DNA of 64,000 bases from Rheum nobile (lineage: Eukaryota; Streptophyta; Magnoliopsida; Caryophyllales; Polygonaceae), in contig WOAB01000211.1 in the NCBI GenBank assembly GCA_027886185.1, forward strand, positions 2,084,001 to 2,148,000, in the 5' to 3' direction. Below, piece after piece: positions 21,107-31,267 of this stretch; positions within the stretch are counted from its first letter, which is position 1; each line of letters begins with the position of its first letter. Position numbers and translations under genes: made by a program. A model generated the notes under the pieces. That model was not told the origin of the DNA. It searched no databases and worked only from the letters and a program-made list of their open reading frames with translations.

Positions 21107-21288
21107 TCGCCGCGGGGGGCGGTGGTCTCCACCGCGGGGCGGTGGTCTCCACCGCAGGGCGGTGGTCTCCACCGCGGGGCGGTGGTCTCCACCACGGGGT
21201 GGTGGTCTCCACCGCGGGGCGGTGGACTCCACCGCGGGGCGGTGGTCTCTACCGCGGGGCGGTGGACGTCGCCGCGGGGCAGTGAACA
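21107..21288. repeat. 20-bp tandem array of the RT2 GC palindrome
   Basis: Nine units of accgcggggcggtggtctcc with exact 20-bp spacing and few changes. Each unit holds the hairpin CACCGC-GGG-GCGGTG. The long open frames across it on both strands are repeat artefacts. Confidence 0.95.
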
Positions 21289-21475
21289 AGCTGGGAAAAC
21301 ACGTCTCTTCTCCATTTACTTTCGTACCTGAAATGTTAGTGACAGGAGAACGAAACAAAGCAAACGAAAGTACGAAATTAATCTAAGAGAAAAGAAAAAT
21401 TAAGGAAAACTACCTCGGGTTGCCTCCCGGACAGTGCCTTAGTTAACGTCGTTGGCTCGACTTACTTCAAATCAA
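21289..21475. other. RT2 spacer after protease
   Basis: Contains, on the minus strand, the CCGGGAGGCAACCCGAGG motif typical of spacer sequence in Athila/Tat-type elements. No ORF. Confidence 0.6.
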
Positions 21476-22505
21476 TCACCACCTAGAATAGGATCCTTTC
21501 GGAATCCTCTTACTTAACTCTTCCTGCTGGAACTTCCCATGGAAAGGCTTGGACCTTAGACCATGTTCCCTCTTAGCCAATGACTCCATGATTGCTGCCT
21601 TTGGAGCATCTCCCCCATACTTAGAGCGATGTGGGGGTCGATATGGCTCAACCTGATCACGCTGCACGACACTAGATGATGGCTTACAGCCTTGTGTGGT
21701 TAGTGCAGGGGGGCAAGTACCCAAATTAGAGGGAATAGGATCTCCTATGTCATCAAATAAGACATCATACTGAGGCAAATCAAAAGGTTCAGCAACATCA
21801 GAGTATACAACTATGGTCTCCACTACACTAGTCTTAACATTTTCCTGAATAGGATCATCAATATCACTAATACAGCAAAGGGAAGGCAATTCGATGGAGT
21901 TGACCTTATGAATATTATGCTCAAAAATTATTCCATCGAATTCCATAGTCAAAGTTCCACTATCCACATCAATCTTCGTCATGGATGTTTTCATAAAAGG
22001 TCGTCCTAACATAATAGGAGCAACCTGCTCATCATAGTCCATATCCATAACAAAGAAATCAGCAGGGAAAATTAAGGGGCCAATTTTAACAAGAATATCT
22101 TCCACAACACCCTTAGGAGGCACACAAGAACCATCAGCAAGTTGAATCACAATATTGGTATCATGCAAAGGTCCTACTCCTAAATCCTCAATCAATGAAT
22201 AAGGCAAAACATTAATAGAGGCACCCAAGTCTAACAAGGCTTTCTCAAATCGATGCTCACCTATAGCAATAGGGATAGTGAATGTACCTGGATCCTTGCA
22301 CTTCTCAGACATACGCCTTTGAAATACTGCCGAGACATGTTCACCAACCGGAACCTTCTTCTGGACCTTCAGCTTTTGTGTCCTTTTAACGGTGCACAGC
22401 TCCTTCAAAAACTTGGCATATCGAGGAACAACCTTAATAAGCTTGAGAAGGGGGATGTTCACCTCACAATTTCGGAACGTCTCGAAAAGATCATTGTCGT
22501 CGGCG
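21476..22505 (-). pseudogene. RT2 aspartic protease region
   Basis: Open frame with NIPLLKLIKVVPRYAKFLKE (end of gag in Athila relatives), then the retropepsin domain. Active site ALLDLGASINVLPYSLI around residue 95 (DLGAS in place of the usual DTGAS/DSGAS; Athila-type proteases often carry DLGAS). The flap-side segment is IQLADGSCVPPKGVVEDILV, and the second conserved block IMLGRPFMKT. The frame ends in a basic tail at 21476 with no RT downstream. The join to gag is frameshifted at a 19-G run. Confidence 0.85.
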
Positions 22506-22562
22506 ACCCTTCTAGCCTTTAGCGCCTCGGGAAAAGGTGCTGGTGGCTTCTCAGAATCGAGA

Positions 22563-22581
22563 GGGGGGGGGGGGGGGGGGG
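22563..22581. repeat. 19-G homopolymer in RT2 gag
   Basis: Encodes a proline run on the minus strand. The reading frame differs before and after it. Confidence 0.9.
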
Positions 22582-22635
22582 AATCGGACGAACATAATTA
22601 TCAACACAGACCTCTTCAGCGGAGTTGGGATGTTG

Positions 22636-22832
22636 GACACCGGGTCGCGGTGGTCTCACCGCGGGGCGGTGGTCATCGCCGCGGGGCGTCAGATGTGAGG
22701 AGGGATTACTGGGATTCACCGTCGGGTCGCGGTGAGTGTCGCCGCGGTGCGGTGACTGGCACTCTTCTTTACTGGTCTCAGACCCAATTCGCCGTCGGGT
22801 CGCGGTGGGGTCCACCGCGGGGCGGTCACCGA
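22636..22832. repeat. GC palindromes inside RT2 gag
   Basis: Alternating CACCG(T)CGGGTCGCGGTG and CACCGCGGGGCGGTG motifs, at least six. They sit in frame and encode Arg/Pro-rich peptide. Confidence 0.88.
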
Positions 22833-24321
22833 TATTCTCCGTCTCAATTTCGCACTCCTCTTCAGCAATAGGAGGGACGACCAATTGCTTACCACTTCTG
22901 AGGGTGATGACACTCACATTTTCCCTCGGATTCACAGTAGTCTGAGACGGTAAGGAATTTGATGTTCTTTGGTCAATCTTTGTCACAACATCAGCCAATT
23001 GGCCAATCTGCCTCTCCATATTCTTTATGCTTGATTCAGTAGTTTGCACATGAGTGGCGAAGTGCTGAGTCAAGGTTTTGAGCATCTCTTCAGTAGTAGC
23101 ACCAGAGTTTTGGCCTTGGGGCCTCTGTTGGTATGGGGCTCTCTACTGGTATTGCTGTTGTACGGGCTATTGACCACCTTGTGGGTCGCTCCATCTGAAA
23201 CCTGGGTGGTTTCGCCGTCTCGGATTGTAGTTGGGTTGTCCATCAAAACACGGTCTAGGGGGTCCGTAACCTCCTACAGCATTCACTTCAGCAGTACCTT
23301 CTTCCTATAGCTGAGGAAAAGCATCAGAAGGGTGGAATTGATCATAGCAAATCTCACATGCTTTGACTTGTTGAGGAGTGTTTTGGTTCGCCATTCTCTT
23401 CACCATCTCCTTCAACTCAGCTAACTCATTCAGCACAGGGCTAGATCCTGCAGGAGTCACAGCATTGACTATTTTTCTCTGGTACATCCTACCAAAGCTC
23501 CTGGTACTCTCACTCATCTCCTGAAATCTTGCCATGGCTGCGTCCGGTGTCAGATTAAGAATGCTCCCACCGCATGCAGCGTCAACCATCCTTCTCTCTT
23601 GATCTACCAGACCATTGTGTAAGTAGAGAACAAGATCCTGTTTGGCGTATCCGTGGAACGGACAGCTAGAGCAAAGCCTCTTGTACCGCTCAAGATAGTC
23701 ATATAGCGTCTCATCGGCACCTTGCTCAATGTTAACAATTGTCTTTTTCAAAGCATTCGCCTTCTTTGTTGGGAAGTACTTGTCAAGAAACGCCTTGTGC
23801 AGTTTAGTCCAGGAATCTATGGTCCCTGGCGGCAAGTGATAATACCAGTCGCTAGCAGAGTCTAGCAAAGAAAAACCAAAGGCTCTCATCTTGATTTGAT
23901 CCTCCGTCACATTCCTTGGCTTCATAGTCATGCAGACATTGTGGAATTTACCCAGATAAGATATTGGGTCCTCTCCACTCAAACCATGGAATTTCGGGAG
24001 ATAAGCAACAACTCCAGATTTCAGCTCAAAGTTCACCCCTTCGTCAAGTGCAGGGATGACGACAGTCAAGGGGGGTTGTGCCCCAATATTCGGCTCAGTA
24101 AGCTCTCTCAGAGTTTCGGCCATTGCAGCAGGAGGGATGTCAATTGTTTCAACTGTTTCAACCTCTTCTTCTTCTTCTCCTTGATCGTGTAGGTTCGCAC
24201 GGAACGATCTGTCGATTTCTGGATCAAAAGCAGCTAGAGGAGAGTCAGTACTACGGGTGTCAACCATAAGATAGGTCTCCACCAAAATCAATCACAAAAA
24301 CACACAACAAAACAGAAAACT

Positions 24322-24339
24322 TCCCCGGCAACGGCGCCA
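24322..24339 (-). promoter_or_regulatory. RT2 primer binding site (tRNA-Asp)
   Basis: Minus strand TGGCGCCGTTGCCGGGGA, complementary to the 3' end of plant tRNA-Asp, four bases inside the 5' LTR. Usual for Athila-lineage elements. Confidence 0.88.
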
Positions 24340-24343
24340 AATT

Positions 24344-25676
24344 TGACGTGGCCGAAATATGCAATGCAAATATCGCTGAATGGCCTAGTCAAAGTAAAAG
24401 TCCTAACAACCTACTAAACAGATGTATAGCAAGCAAGTAAGGGTCGAACCCACATGGAAGATCTGATGTAGTATGCAATTATGATTAACAAGTAACAAGG
24501 AAGGGGGGTTTTAGTTATCAAACAGAGCAAAGTAAACAAATTAAGTTGACTTGAGAATATGATTGGGGAATAAAATTCCACTAGAACGAGATCCACAATA
24601 CAGAGATATAATTTGATAACCGAAATCTATTAAATCCAAGTTCTTTATCTATTTTTATAGTTGTTTCCACCCTGATCTTGATTAACTACCAATTCAGAAA
24701 GTTGTTGATAGTACTTACTACAATATCAATGGAAGAAAATCTTACCACTAACAAAGCAATAGCAATGCACACAAGGATATAGGATACATGCAAATAGAAG
24801 AAAACCTTACTACTTAACATGTAAATGATTCTCACTCACAATTGTGCACTCGTATTCCACTATATGCAACAATTATGTTTGCTACTAGATATGTACTTGT
24901 ATTCCACTATATGCAAACCCTAGCAATTGATAAATATTACTCAACCTAGTTGATCAGGCTATGAAGAATAACAAGGAATCAATATTCAATATAACCAAGA
25001 GAATCAAACCAACACATATAAGAATGGGAACACGGAATAGAAATCTCACAAACACATCAACTGTATTGCTTCAAACGTCTAGTAGAACAAAGGGAAATTA
25101 GTGCTCCATTCAGATGTAAATGAAACCCTAATGAGAAAGAAAACAACGATGATAATAGTCTGATGTCTGGCTTCGTGACTGCCCACTCAAGACCTAGAAA
25201 GAAGTCTTAAATAGGCTTAGGAAATAAGTTAACCTAATGGAAATAACAAAGGAAATAAAATAATAAAAATAAGAAAGTCCGAAATGCAATAAAGGAAATA
25301 AAGTCTTCTGCTGGCCGCGAGGCGTGACGTGCCCACCGCGGGGCGGTGAGATCCACCGCGGGGCGTCAGTTCCTTCTCTGAGATCCACCGTCGGGTCGCG
25401 GTGGCACTGGCGCGGGGCGGTGACACTCGCCCAGTCCTCTCTTCAGCTCTTCTTCTCTTCTGCTCTTCATTACTACCAAGTGTTGGTAGTCTTCTCCAAT
25501 TAATCTCCAGCAGATCCTCATCCATCTTCATCATCTCCATCTAAGTTGTAAATCAGTGGATATCTTCAATTCTCCCCACATCTTCTGGATTACAGACTTA
25601 GCCTCAAATCTTATCATAAACTCCTCTAAATAATGCTAATAGTTGCTAGTAAAGGTGCATGAAATGGCACATATCA
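24344..25676 (-). repeat. RT2 right LTR (5' LTR, 1333 bp)
   Basis: Partner of 17311-18636. GC palindromes at 25332-25424 retain CACCGTCGGGTCGCGGTG where the other LTR has CACCGCCGGGTCGCGGTG. Confidence 0.94.
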
Positions 25677-25681
25677 AGGAT

Positions 25682-26360
25682 AGACTTTGCACTTGGAAAG
25701 AGTTTATCTAACGCATTCATCAATGCCTTTTCAGGATCTGTCACTAGGCATGTCGGTGTTACTTCACACTTTTTACACATTTCAAAAAGTTGTTGTGCGG
25801 CCCACACGTAGTTGTCTTCTTGCTCAAGTTGTAGAAACGCCTCCGCCACATTGTAGTTCTTCCATGTAGACGTGACTCATACAATTTCGAGAAAAGGCAA
25901 GTCATACATGCACAAGTAGATATGTCATTGCATAATGAATAAACATATCAACAAGTAGATGTAGCATGTAGATGTGTTATATTAACTTGTTTGTGCTGTA
26001 TGTGGAGTCTAACAAAAGGACGTACCAGAATGCCTTTAGGAGTTTCATGGAATCTGGACTGGCAAAGAAAATGTCGACGATCTTATTCGTCGTTGGATCC
26101 GACCTATACTCCATAAAGTAGTTGTTCTCCTTGCACTTATGGAAGAATTCTTGGACCACGGTTCTTCCTTCCATCCCACTATGTCGGACCTTGTACACTT
26201 GCTTCATTTTAGTGCAGTTGTTTGGGTCCTGGTTAAGTGTTGTTGCAATCTTGAATGATTTATTATGATTTTCTGTCATGACCTTATACAACTTCTTCTG
26301 CTCAGGTGTCATCCTGCCAACGAATGCATGCCCGTACAAGTATATATACGGTCAGGCTCA
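25682..26360 (-). pseudogene. MULE transposase N-terminal part
   Basis: From 26339 the frame reads GHAFVGRMTPEQKKLYKVMT, NNCTKMKQVYKVRH and FWYVLLLDSTYSTNK with the first catalytic Asp. After about 100 bp without coding sense (an intron or decayed stretch) it resumes as YDLPFLEIV, a TGA stop, VTSTWKNYNVAEAFLQLEQ, and then LVTDPEKALMNALDKLFPSA with the second Asp. It stops at the RT2 insertion. The N-terminal DNA-binding region normally upstream is missing, and homology ends near 26360. Confidence 0.85.
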
Positions 26361-26554
26361 TTTGATATCGATACCCAAAATTCATTTTGGTATTGATATT
26401 AAAAAGAATCCATTTGTTTAAAATTCTATTTCTGCAAGCTCTCCAAAAATTAACAATAACATTTCCACTAATTTTATTCGCCGGAATACCTTTCTTCAGT
26501 TACCTCATTCCTTCACTTCCAATCACACACCAAAATCCTTCTTTCATCGTCTTA
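26361..26554. other. Short spacer with a palindrome
   Basis: GATATCGATACCCAAAA and TTTTGGTATTGATATT face each other at 26366-26402, similar to the GATATC-rich element near 51.7 kb. No gene. Confidence 0.4.
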
Positions 26555-27933
26555 CATGAATGATAAACCCTCTTACTTTCATGGTAATCTTGAAACCACT
26601 TTTGACATTTCTTTTGATGATCATGCTACACTGGATATTCCTACTTCATCTTATCCTGCCCTCAAACATAGCCATGGTAGGGGCTGAGCAGTTTTTTGGT
26701 CCTGAAATTATGCATGCATCTATTCCTTAGCATGAATCTATTCCTCCTACCCAGGAACAACTTCACATATCCTCTTAAGAACTGAATTACTACACAACAT
26801 GTGCCACTTTCCTTGAACAACTCCATGCCCTTCCCACCACCCTACCAAACCCACTACAGTTACTTGTTGTTCAAAACCAAATTGCACAAGAATATTCACT
26901 TTTCCTTACTCCTCCGCATAGCCAACACCTTCATAGCTACTACTACCGTCACTGGACATCTAAAGGAAGCATGGAAGAGGATTAGAGGAGACATTGAAGT
27001 TAGTGAGGTGGGCAGCTCCTAGTTGTTGTTCATCTTTGCAAACAGAGAGGCTCGGGATTGGGTGTGGCATAACTGTCCATATCATGTCCATGGAAAATTG
27101 GTTGTTATGCTTCCTTACTACCCTGCCTTCCAACCTCTTGTTGAAAACATCTATAGACTTGATATTTGGATCTGTACTTCATTACTCCCCTACTACGTTT
27201 ACAATGGCCAGGATCTTGATTATATCCTTAGAGACAACATCATTGGAATCTTCATTAGGTTGGACGAGGTTTCAAACATTAATAATAAAATGAAGTTTGT
27301 CCGTGTTTGTGTCAATATCCAAGCCTTTGATTTCAAAAGATTCCCTAGGATCCAGCACACTGATGGCACTATGATGGTCTGGTACGAGGGTTTCTCGCTT
27401 GGTTATGGTTGTTGTGATGATCCATCTTCTGTCATAAATACTACTCTGTTTCCTGGTGCTATCTCATCTCTCCCTGGTGCAATTTCCCCTGACAATGCTG
27501 AATAATCCACTTTTTCCATCCTCCATTACTCAACCTCCTTTGAATTTGGCTGCTCGTGAACAATTACTATATGCCATTGCCAATCTGCCTCTTACTAGCA
27601 AGACAAAATCCATGTATGGCCTTCCAAATTACCTCATTCGTTTCCAGAAATGTCTCCCTCCCCCCCATTCAGGCCTCCCCCTGCAATACCCATATGGCAT
27701 TAACCTGCCCACAATTTCCAGATTCTCCATTTCACTCTGCTAGGTCCAACACCACCCTCAATAGAAAGCTTTGCGGTATTGAGATTATGTCAAGGGAGGA
27801 TAGCTCTAACTCTGGCCTTGCCTCTCCTTGGCATGGTCAACACATGATCACAGCTCCGCCATCACCTGATCCAACTCTAGTGAACAACAGAAAGAGGAAG
27901 ACTAGAGGTAAGGGGAAAAATGTTAACAATTGA
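26555..27933 (+). pseudogene. LINE ORF1-like (DUF4283 type), broken
   Basis: Plus strand starting about MNDKPSYFHGN with several early stops. From 26801 one frame gives AWKRIRGDIEVSEVGSS, a TAG at 27020, then LLFIFANREARDWVWHNCPY, HVHGKLVVMLPYYPAF and RVCVNIQAFDFKRFPRIQ, the DUF4283 fold found in plant LINE ORF1 proteins. The last part (to 27933) ends in a basic tail (NNRKRKTRGKGKNVNN). The CCHC knuckle usually after DUF4283 is not recognisable. No endonuclease or RT follows, so this is an isolated fragment. Confidence 0.72.
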
Positions 27934-28475
27934 TGATGAAATACCTAATGACTGGAGTGTTTTTTGGCTTCACCTGTGACCCCCCTATTGCCACATGTTT
28001 AGCTTAAATATTTAGTTTACCTTTCAACTGACATGTAGTCAATAAGGATGAAATATCTTTTTAAATGGGGTGTTTTTTGGCTTCACTTGTGAGTTGTGAC
28101 CCCATGTATGGCATGTGTAGTTTAAATTTCAAGTTTGATTATTGACTAATATGTAGTCAGATCTCCTGTTGTTTCCTACTGTCCCCTGTATATTTTGCTC
28201 CCTCTGTAATGTGGATTGACTGTATGATCCATAAGCATGTAAAATATTTGTTCTAGTGTCGCTTTATATGATGTGTGAATTTGCCTACTTCACTGCCTTT
28301 TCTTTATTTGAAGACCATGTGCATGATCTCCACCTATGGCGTTTATTTCTTTACTTCACCATGACAATTTTTTCTTCTCATACTATAAATCATCACACTT
28401 TGTTTTTGTTTTTTTTTATGAAGATTCCTCTGCGGCTCTGCCATTTCTCACCTTATAGGCTTTCTACTGCACTCT
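27934..28475. other. Spacer with duplicated word
   Basis: GTGTTTTTTGGCTTCAC recurs at about 27957 and 28069, suggesting a ~112-bp imperfect duplication. No coding sequence was recognised. Confidence 0.5.
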
Positions 28476-28549
28476 CACTACCCCGTGACAAAATAACTCG
28501 GGTCACTTTTATACAGGCTAATAAGTGGTAAAAAATTAATAAAATACGG

Positions 28550-28845
28550 ATTTTTATTTTTGGACAAGGAAATAGCCCGAATATATGGTAACACGTCCGG
28601 GCTAATTAACACAATGCACTTTGAACTTTATGAGAAAATAGCCCGGACGTGTTTTCAATGTAAATATTTGGGCTATTAAGTTATGTTTTTTATTCCCCTT
28701 AGAAAAAAATAGGCCGGACTATATACAACTTGTTGAGATCTGGGCTAATTAATGTTGCATCCTCATCTATACTCACTTGTATATGCCGGAATTGTACACG
28801 CCCGGGCTACATTGATTTTTTATAATTTGTTTTACGGATTTTGGT
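28550..28845. repeat. CACTA-C left subterminal repeats
   Basis: ATAGCCCGGACGTG, ACGTCCGGGCTA and CGCCCGGGCTAC words in both orientations. Confidence 0.7.
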
Positions 28846-29582
28846 TTTTTTTTTCCCGCAAAATACCCTATCGTTACTCCTGTTAACGGCACCGTTTAAA
28901 ATTTTTTTTTAAATAAATCAAAACCAAATCAAAAAGGGAAACGGATCTGATCTCTTCGCCTCTCTGTTGTTCTAGGCTCTTGTTAGAACTCCTCTTGTTC
29001 GTTCCAGGCAATATCTCGTCGGCGGCGGGCGGAGGCGACAACAAGGCGGCGGCGTGGCGGTGCGGCTCGTCGGCGACCAAGTGAGGCGCGTCGTCGTCCT
29101 GAAAAGCTTCCTTCTTGCGGTGGGGCTCGTCGGCGACCGAGTTGAATAGCTTCCTTCCAAGCTTAAGGTGTGCAATCCAACCCATTTAAGTATTTTCAGA
29201 TCAATTAATGTAGAAATTTAGGGTTATTTTGGAATTTGGGGATTTATGGATTTTGGGTTAGGTACAAAACCAAGGGTACATTCATCTGGAATAATAAATT
29301 AGTCAATACAGTATAACAACAGTGATATGGGATAATAAATTAGTCAATTTACTAAACTCTATTAACTGCTTTTCTGCTTCTCCTCCTATAAATTGACGCA
29401 TTATCCTCAACTCAAGATTTCTTTGCTTCTTATGTATTCTCGGCCTTGGTGGATTTTTGTATTATTCAGGAAAATAAATTAGTCCATTCAATATACTCTA
29501 TTATATCGAGCTTGTTCACTTGTCATTGGTCTTGATTGAATGTGTTTTTGAATATGTGTGTGATGCTGGATCTGTCTACATG
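28846..29582. repeat. Left arm of a large inverted repeat in CACTA-C
   Basis: Reverse-complementary to 31268-32152 with scattered changes. The outer GC-rich part (28940-29185) is open in the inward frame (GRKLFNSVADEPH), a probable captured gene piece present in both arms. Confidence 0.85.
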
Positions 29583-31267
29583 TACCCATATTTCGTGTTC
29601 TATGTAGCTTTTCCTGTTGACATGTTTAGGCTAAGGGTGATTCATGGAGGACTGTGATACTTGGTATGTTATTATGTATGATCTGGTAACTCTAGTTGAC
29701 AAGTTTATATTTGTTTCTCTCTTGTAGAATGGAAGATAAAATATTGTTGAGATTGCGGTACATTCATCTGGAATATTTGGATATAGTGGTGGATGATCCT
29801 GATAGGTGTAATATTTTGGACATATTCGTTGATTTGATAGAAGGTGCTGAAAAGAAAGGGATGTTCTTTCCTACACATCCAACTCTATGGTACTCACATT
29901 GCTCTCAAACTTTTCAGCTGGAAAGTGACAATGATGTTGTGAAGATGTTCACCGTATTTCATGGCCAGAAGTTGATTGAATTGGATATTGGATTGGCTGA
30001 GTCACAATCTAGGATTTTTTGGTTTTATAAAATTTTGGAGCTAGGAGAATACAAACTATATTCTATTTATTTTTTGGAAAAAAAACTAATACTCTAAATC
30101 TCAGCATTTAATATGCTTACTGTTTTCTGTCTAGAGACAACTTGACCTATATTGATGCATAATGAAATGCTTCTTTCATGCTTACTCATGTTCAGCCCTA
30201 ATGTATTGCTTTTGCTTACTCATTTCATATGCTTACTACTGTCATAATTTTTATGGTGCTGTCATAATTTTTTTGTACTCATGTTCAACCGGTTTAGGCC
30301 CTTGTTGCCAAAAAAATTCTACTGTCATAATTCATTTGAGTTGTGTTATAGATTTCACAGGACAAGAGCATTTCTTTGCCGGATCAAGTGTTGTCATAAA
30401 TTATAGCTTAGTAGTTATCTAATCTTGAGCAAACAACTAATTAATAGCCTTGTAAAATATTATTTAGTAGCTTCATAGTTGGGAAGTTTGTTGCTGTCAT
30501 GGCACCTATAAATTATTGCTTAGTGGAGATTTGTGTAAAATTGGTGTGGTAGCAATTGAATAATAGTCATTTCTCTAATCATAAAGATGACATTACAAAG
30601 TTTGTTTTTTACTGCCATAACCTTTCCACAAACCAATTTAATACACACTTTCATAAACAAGGCATTACACAATAGGATGACATTACATGTGCTAGTGCAT
30701 CGATGCTATTCATAAAATCTTCCTAAAATCTTGAAGTAGCAGCATCTTCATAATGATTCATCATTCAAATCTTGGACCAAATCGGTTGGCTTGTATGTTC
30801 AGATAATTCATCATTCAAATACATCAATATTCATAAGCATTCATCCATTTGAAATATCCACAACCTTGCTCTGCCTGCAATTCAAAGGAGCAAAAAAAAT
30901 CAGTAGTTTGTAATGACTTAAAACTCTTGAAAAACATGAAAGGATATATACATTCCTTGCCTACTTCACATATGCAATGCTTAGCCACATAGGTATCAAA
31001 TTTAGAAGAAGTAAGACATATATATACTAAATTTTAGCTAGAAATTAGAGAAGATAATACATATGAATAAAATTAACGTTTGTTGCTATGCTGCTAGTGC
31101 ATTGCTGCTCATGTTGCTAGGCTGTAGTGATGATAAAATTCATGAATTAATATGTTCCAATAAAAAGGCAAAGGTGTGTGGAGAGTCTAGGCTGTAGTGA
31201 TGATAAAATTCATGAAATTTCACTCTTTAAACACAATGCATGCTAAATTACTGAATGAACTAATTTG
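29583..31267 (+). other. Central segment between the inverted arms
   Basis: A plus-strand frame at 29726-30096 starts MEDKILLRLRYIHLEYLDIV. Its middle (LWYSHCSQTFQLESDNDVVK) resembles the PB1-like N-terminal module of some plant MULE transposases, but the similarity is weak. The remainder (30097-31267) is AT-rich with no recognised gene. Confidence 0.4.

Larger units (their letters stand above)
22519..24267 (-). pseudogene. RT2 gag
   Basis: Starts MVDTRSTDSPLAAFDPE. The gag domain holds MRAFGFSLLDSASDWYYHLP and WTKLHKAFLDKYFPTKKANA, highly typical of Athila-type gag, followed by a CxxC..H remnant (CEICYDQFHPSD). The same frame continues with three TAG stops (23305, 23167, 23143) replacing CAG-like glutamine positions, and then NMERQIGQLADVV and NVSVITLRSGKQL. 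GC palindromes at 22636-22830 lie inside the coding region. A run of 19 G (22563-22581) breaks the frame before the protease. Confidence 0.88.
17311..25676 (-). mobile_element. RT2: Athila-like gypsy LTR retrotransposon lacking RT and integrase
   Basis: LTRs 17311-18636 and 24344-25676 begin TGACGTGGC and end TATCA. Perfect target duplication AGGAT (17306-17310, 25677-25681). Minus orientation follows from the tRNA-Asp primer site inside the right LTR. Order of content: gag, aspartic protease, GC-palindrome arrays, then a second plant-retrotransposon ORF. No RT, RNase H or integrase frame exists between the protease and the second ORF, so the element could only have moved with help. Removing it rejoins the MULE frame at ...SAKS|ILCRRH. 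Confidence 0.94.
4391..26360 (-). mobile_element. OTU-type MULE (Mutator-like element), split into three blocks by RT1 and RT2
   Basis: Three minus-strand blocks (25682-26360, 16597-17310, about 4391-5805) form one transposase when the two retrotransposons and one TSD copy each are removed. Visible in order: the family's N-terminal GHAFVGRMTPEQKKL region; first catalytic Asp in LLLDSTYSTNK; second Asp in LVTDPEKALMNA; the C..H motif in SILCRRHVKKN; WLIPYRKRLVSAW; the catalytic Glu in NMVEGAHSSLK; a SWIM-like CxC...CxH; and an OTU start (VGDGNCGYRA). Several stops and at least one indel make it dead. No terminal inverted repeats were identified. The right end is truncated near 26360; the left end is placed only roughly, by GTCCGT-rich sequence. 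Confidence 0.82.

Noticed and set aside
20826..21386. Overlapping ORFs of 70-130 codons on both strands across the GC array
   Set aside because: They exist because a 20-bp palindromic repeat lacks stops; the peptides are Arg/Pro/Gly repeats with no domain.
24435..24460. tRNA-like word AAGGGTCGAACCCACATGG
   Set aside because: It lies in the RT2 LTR, has no cloverleaf around it, and the other LTR lacks the exact word.
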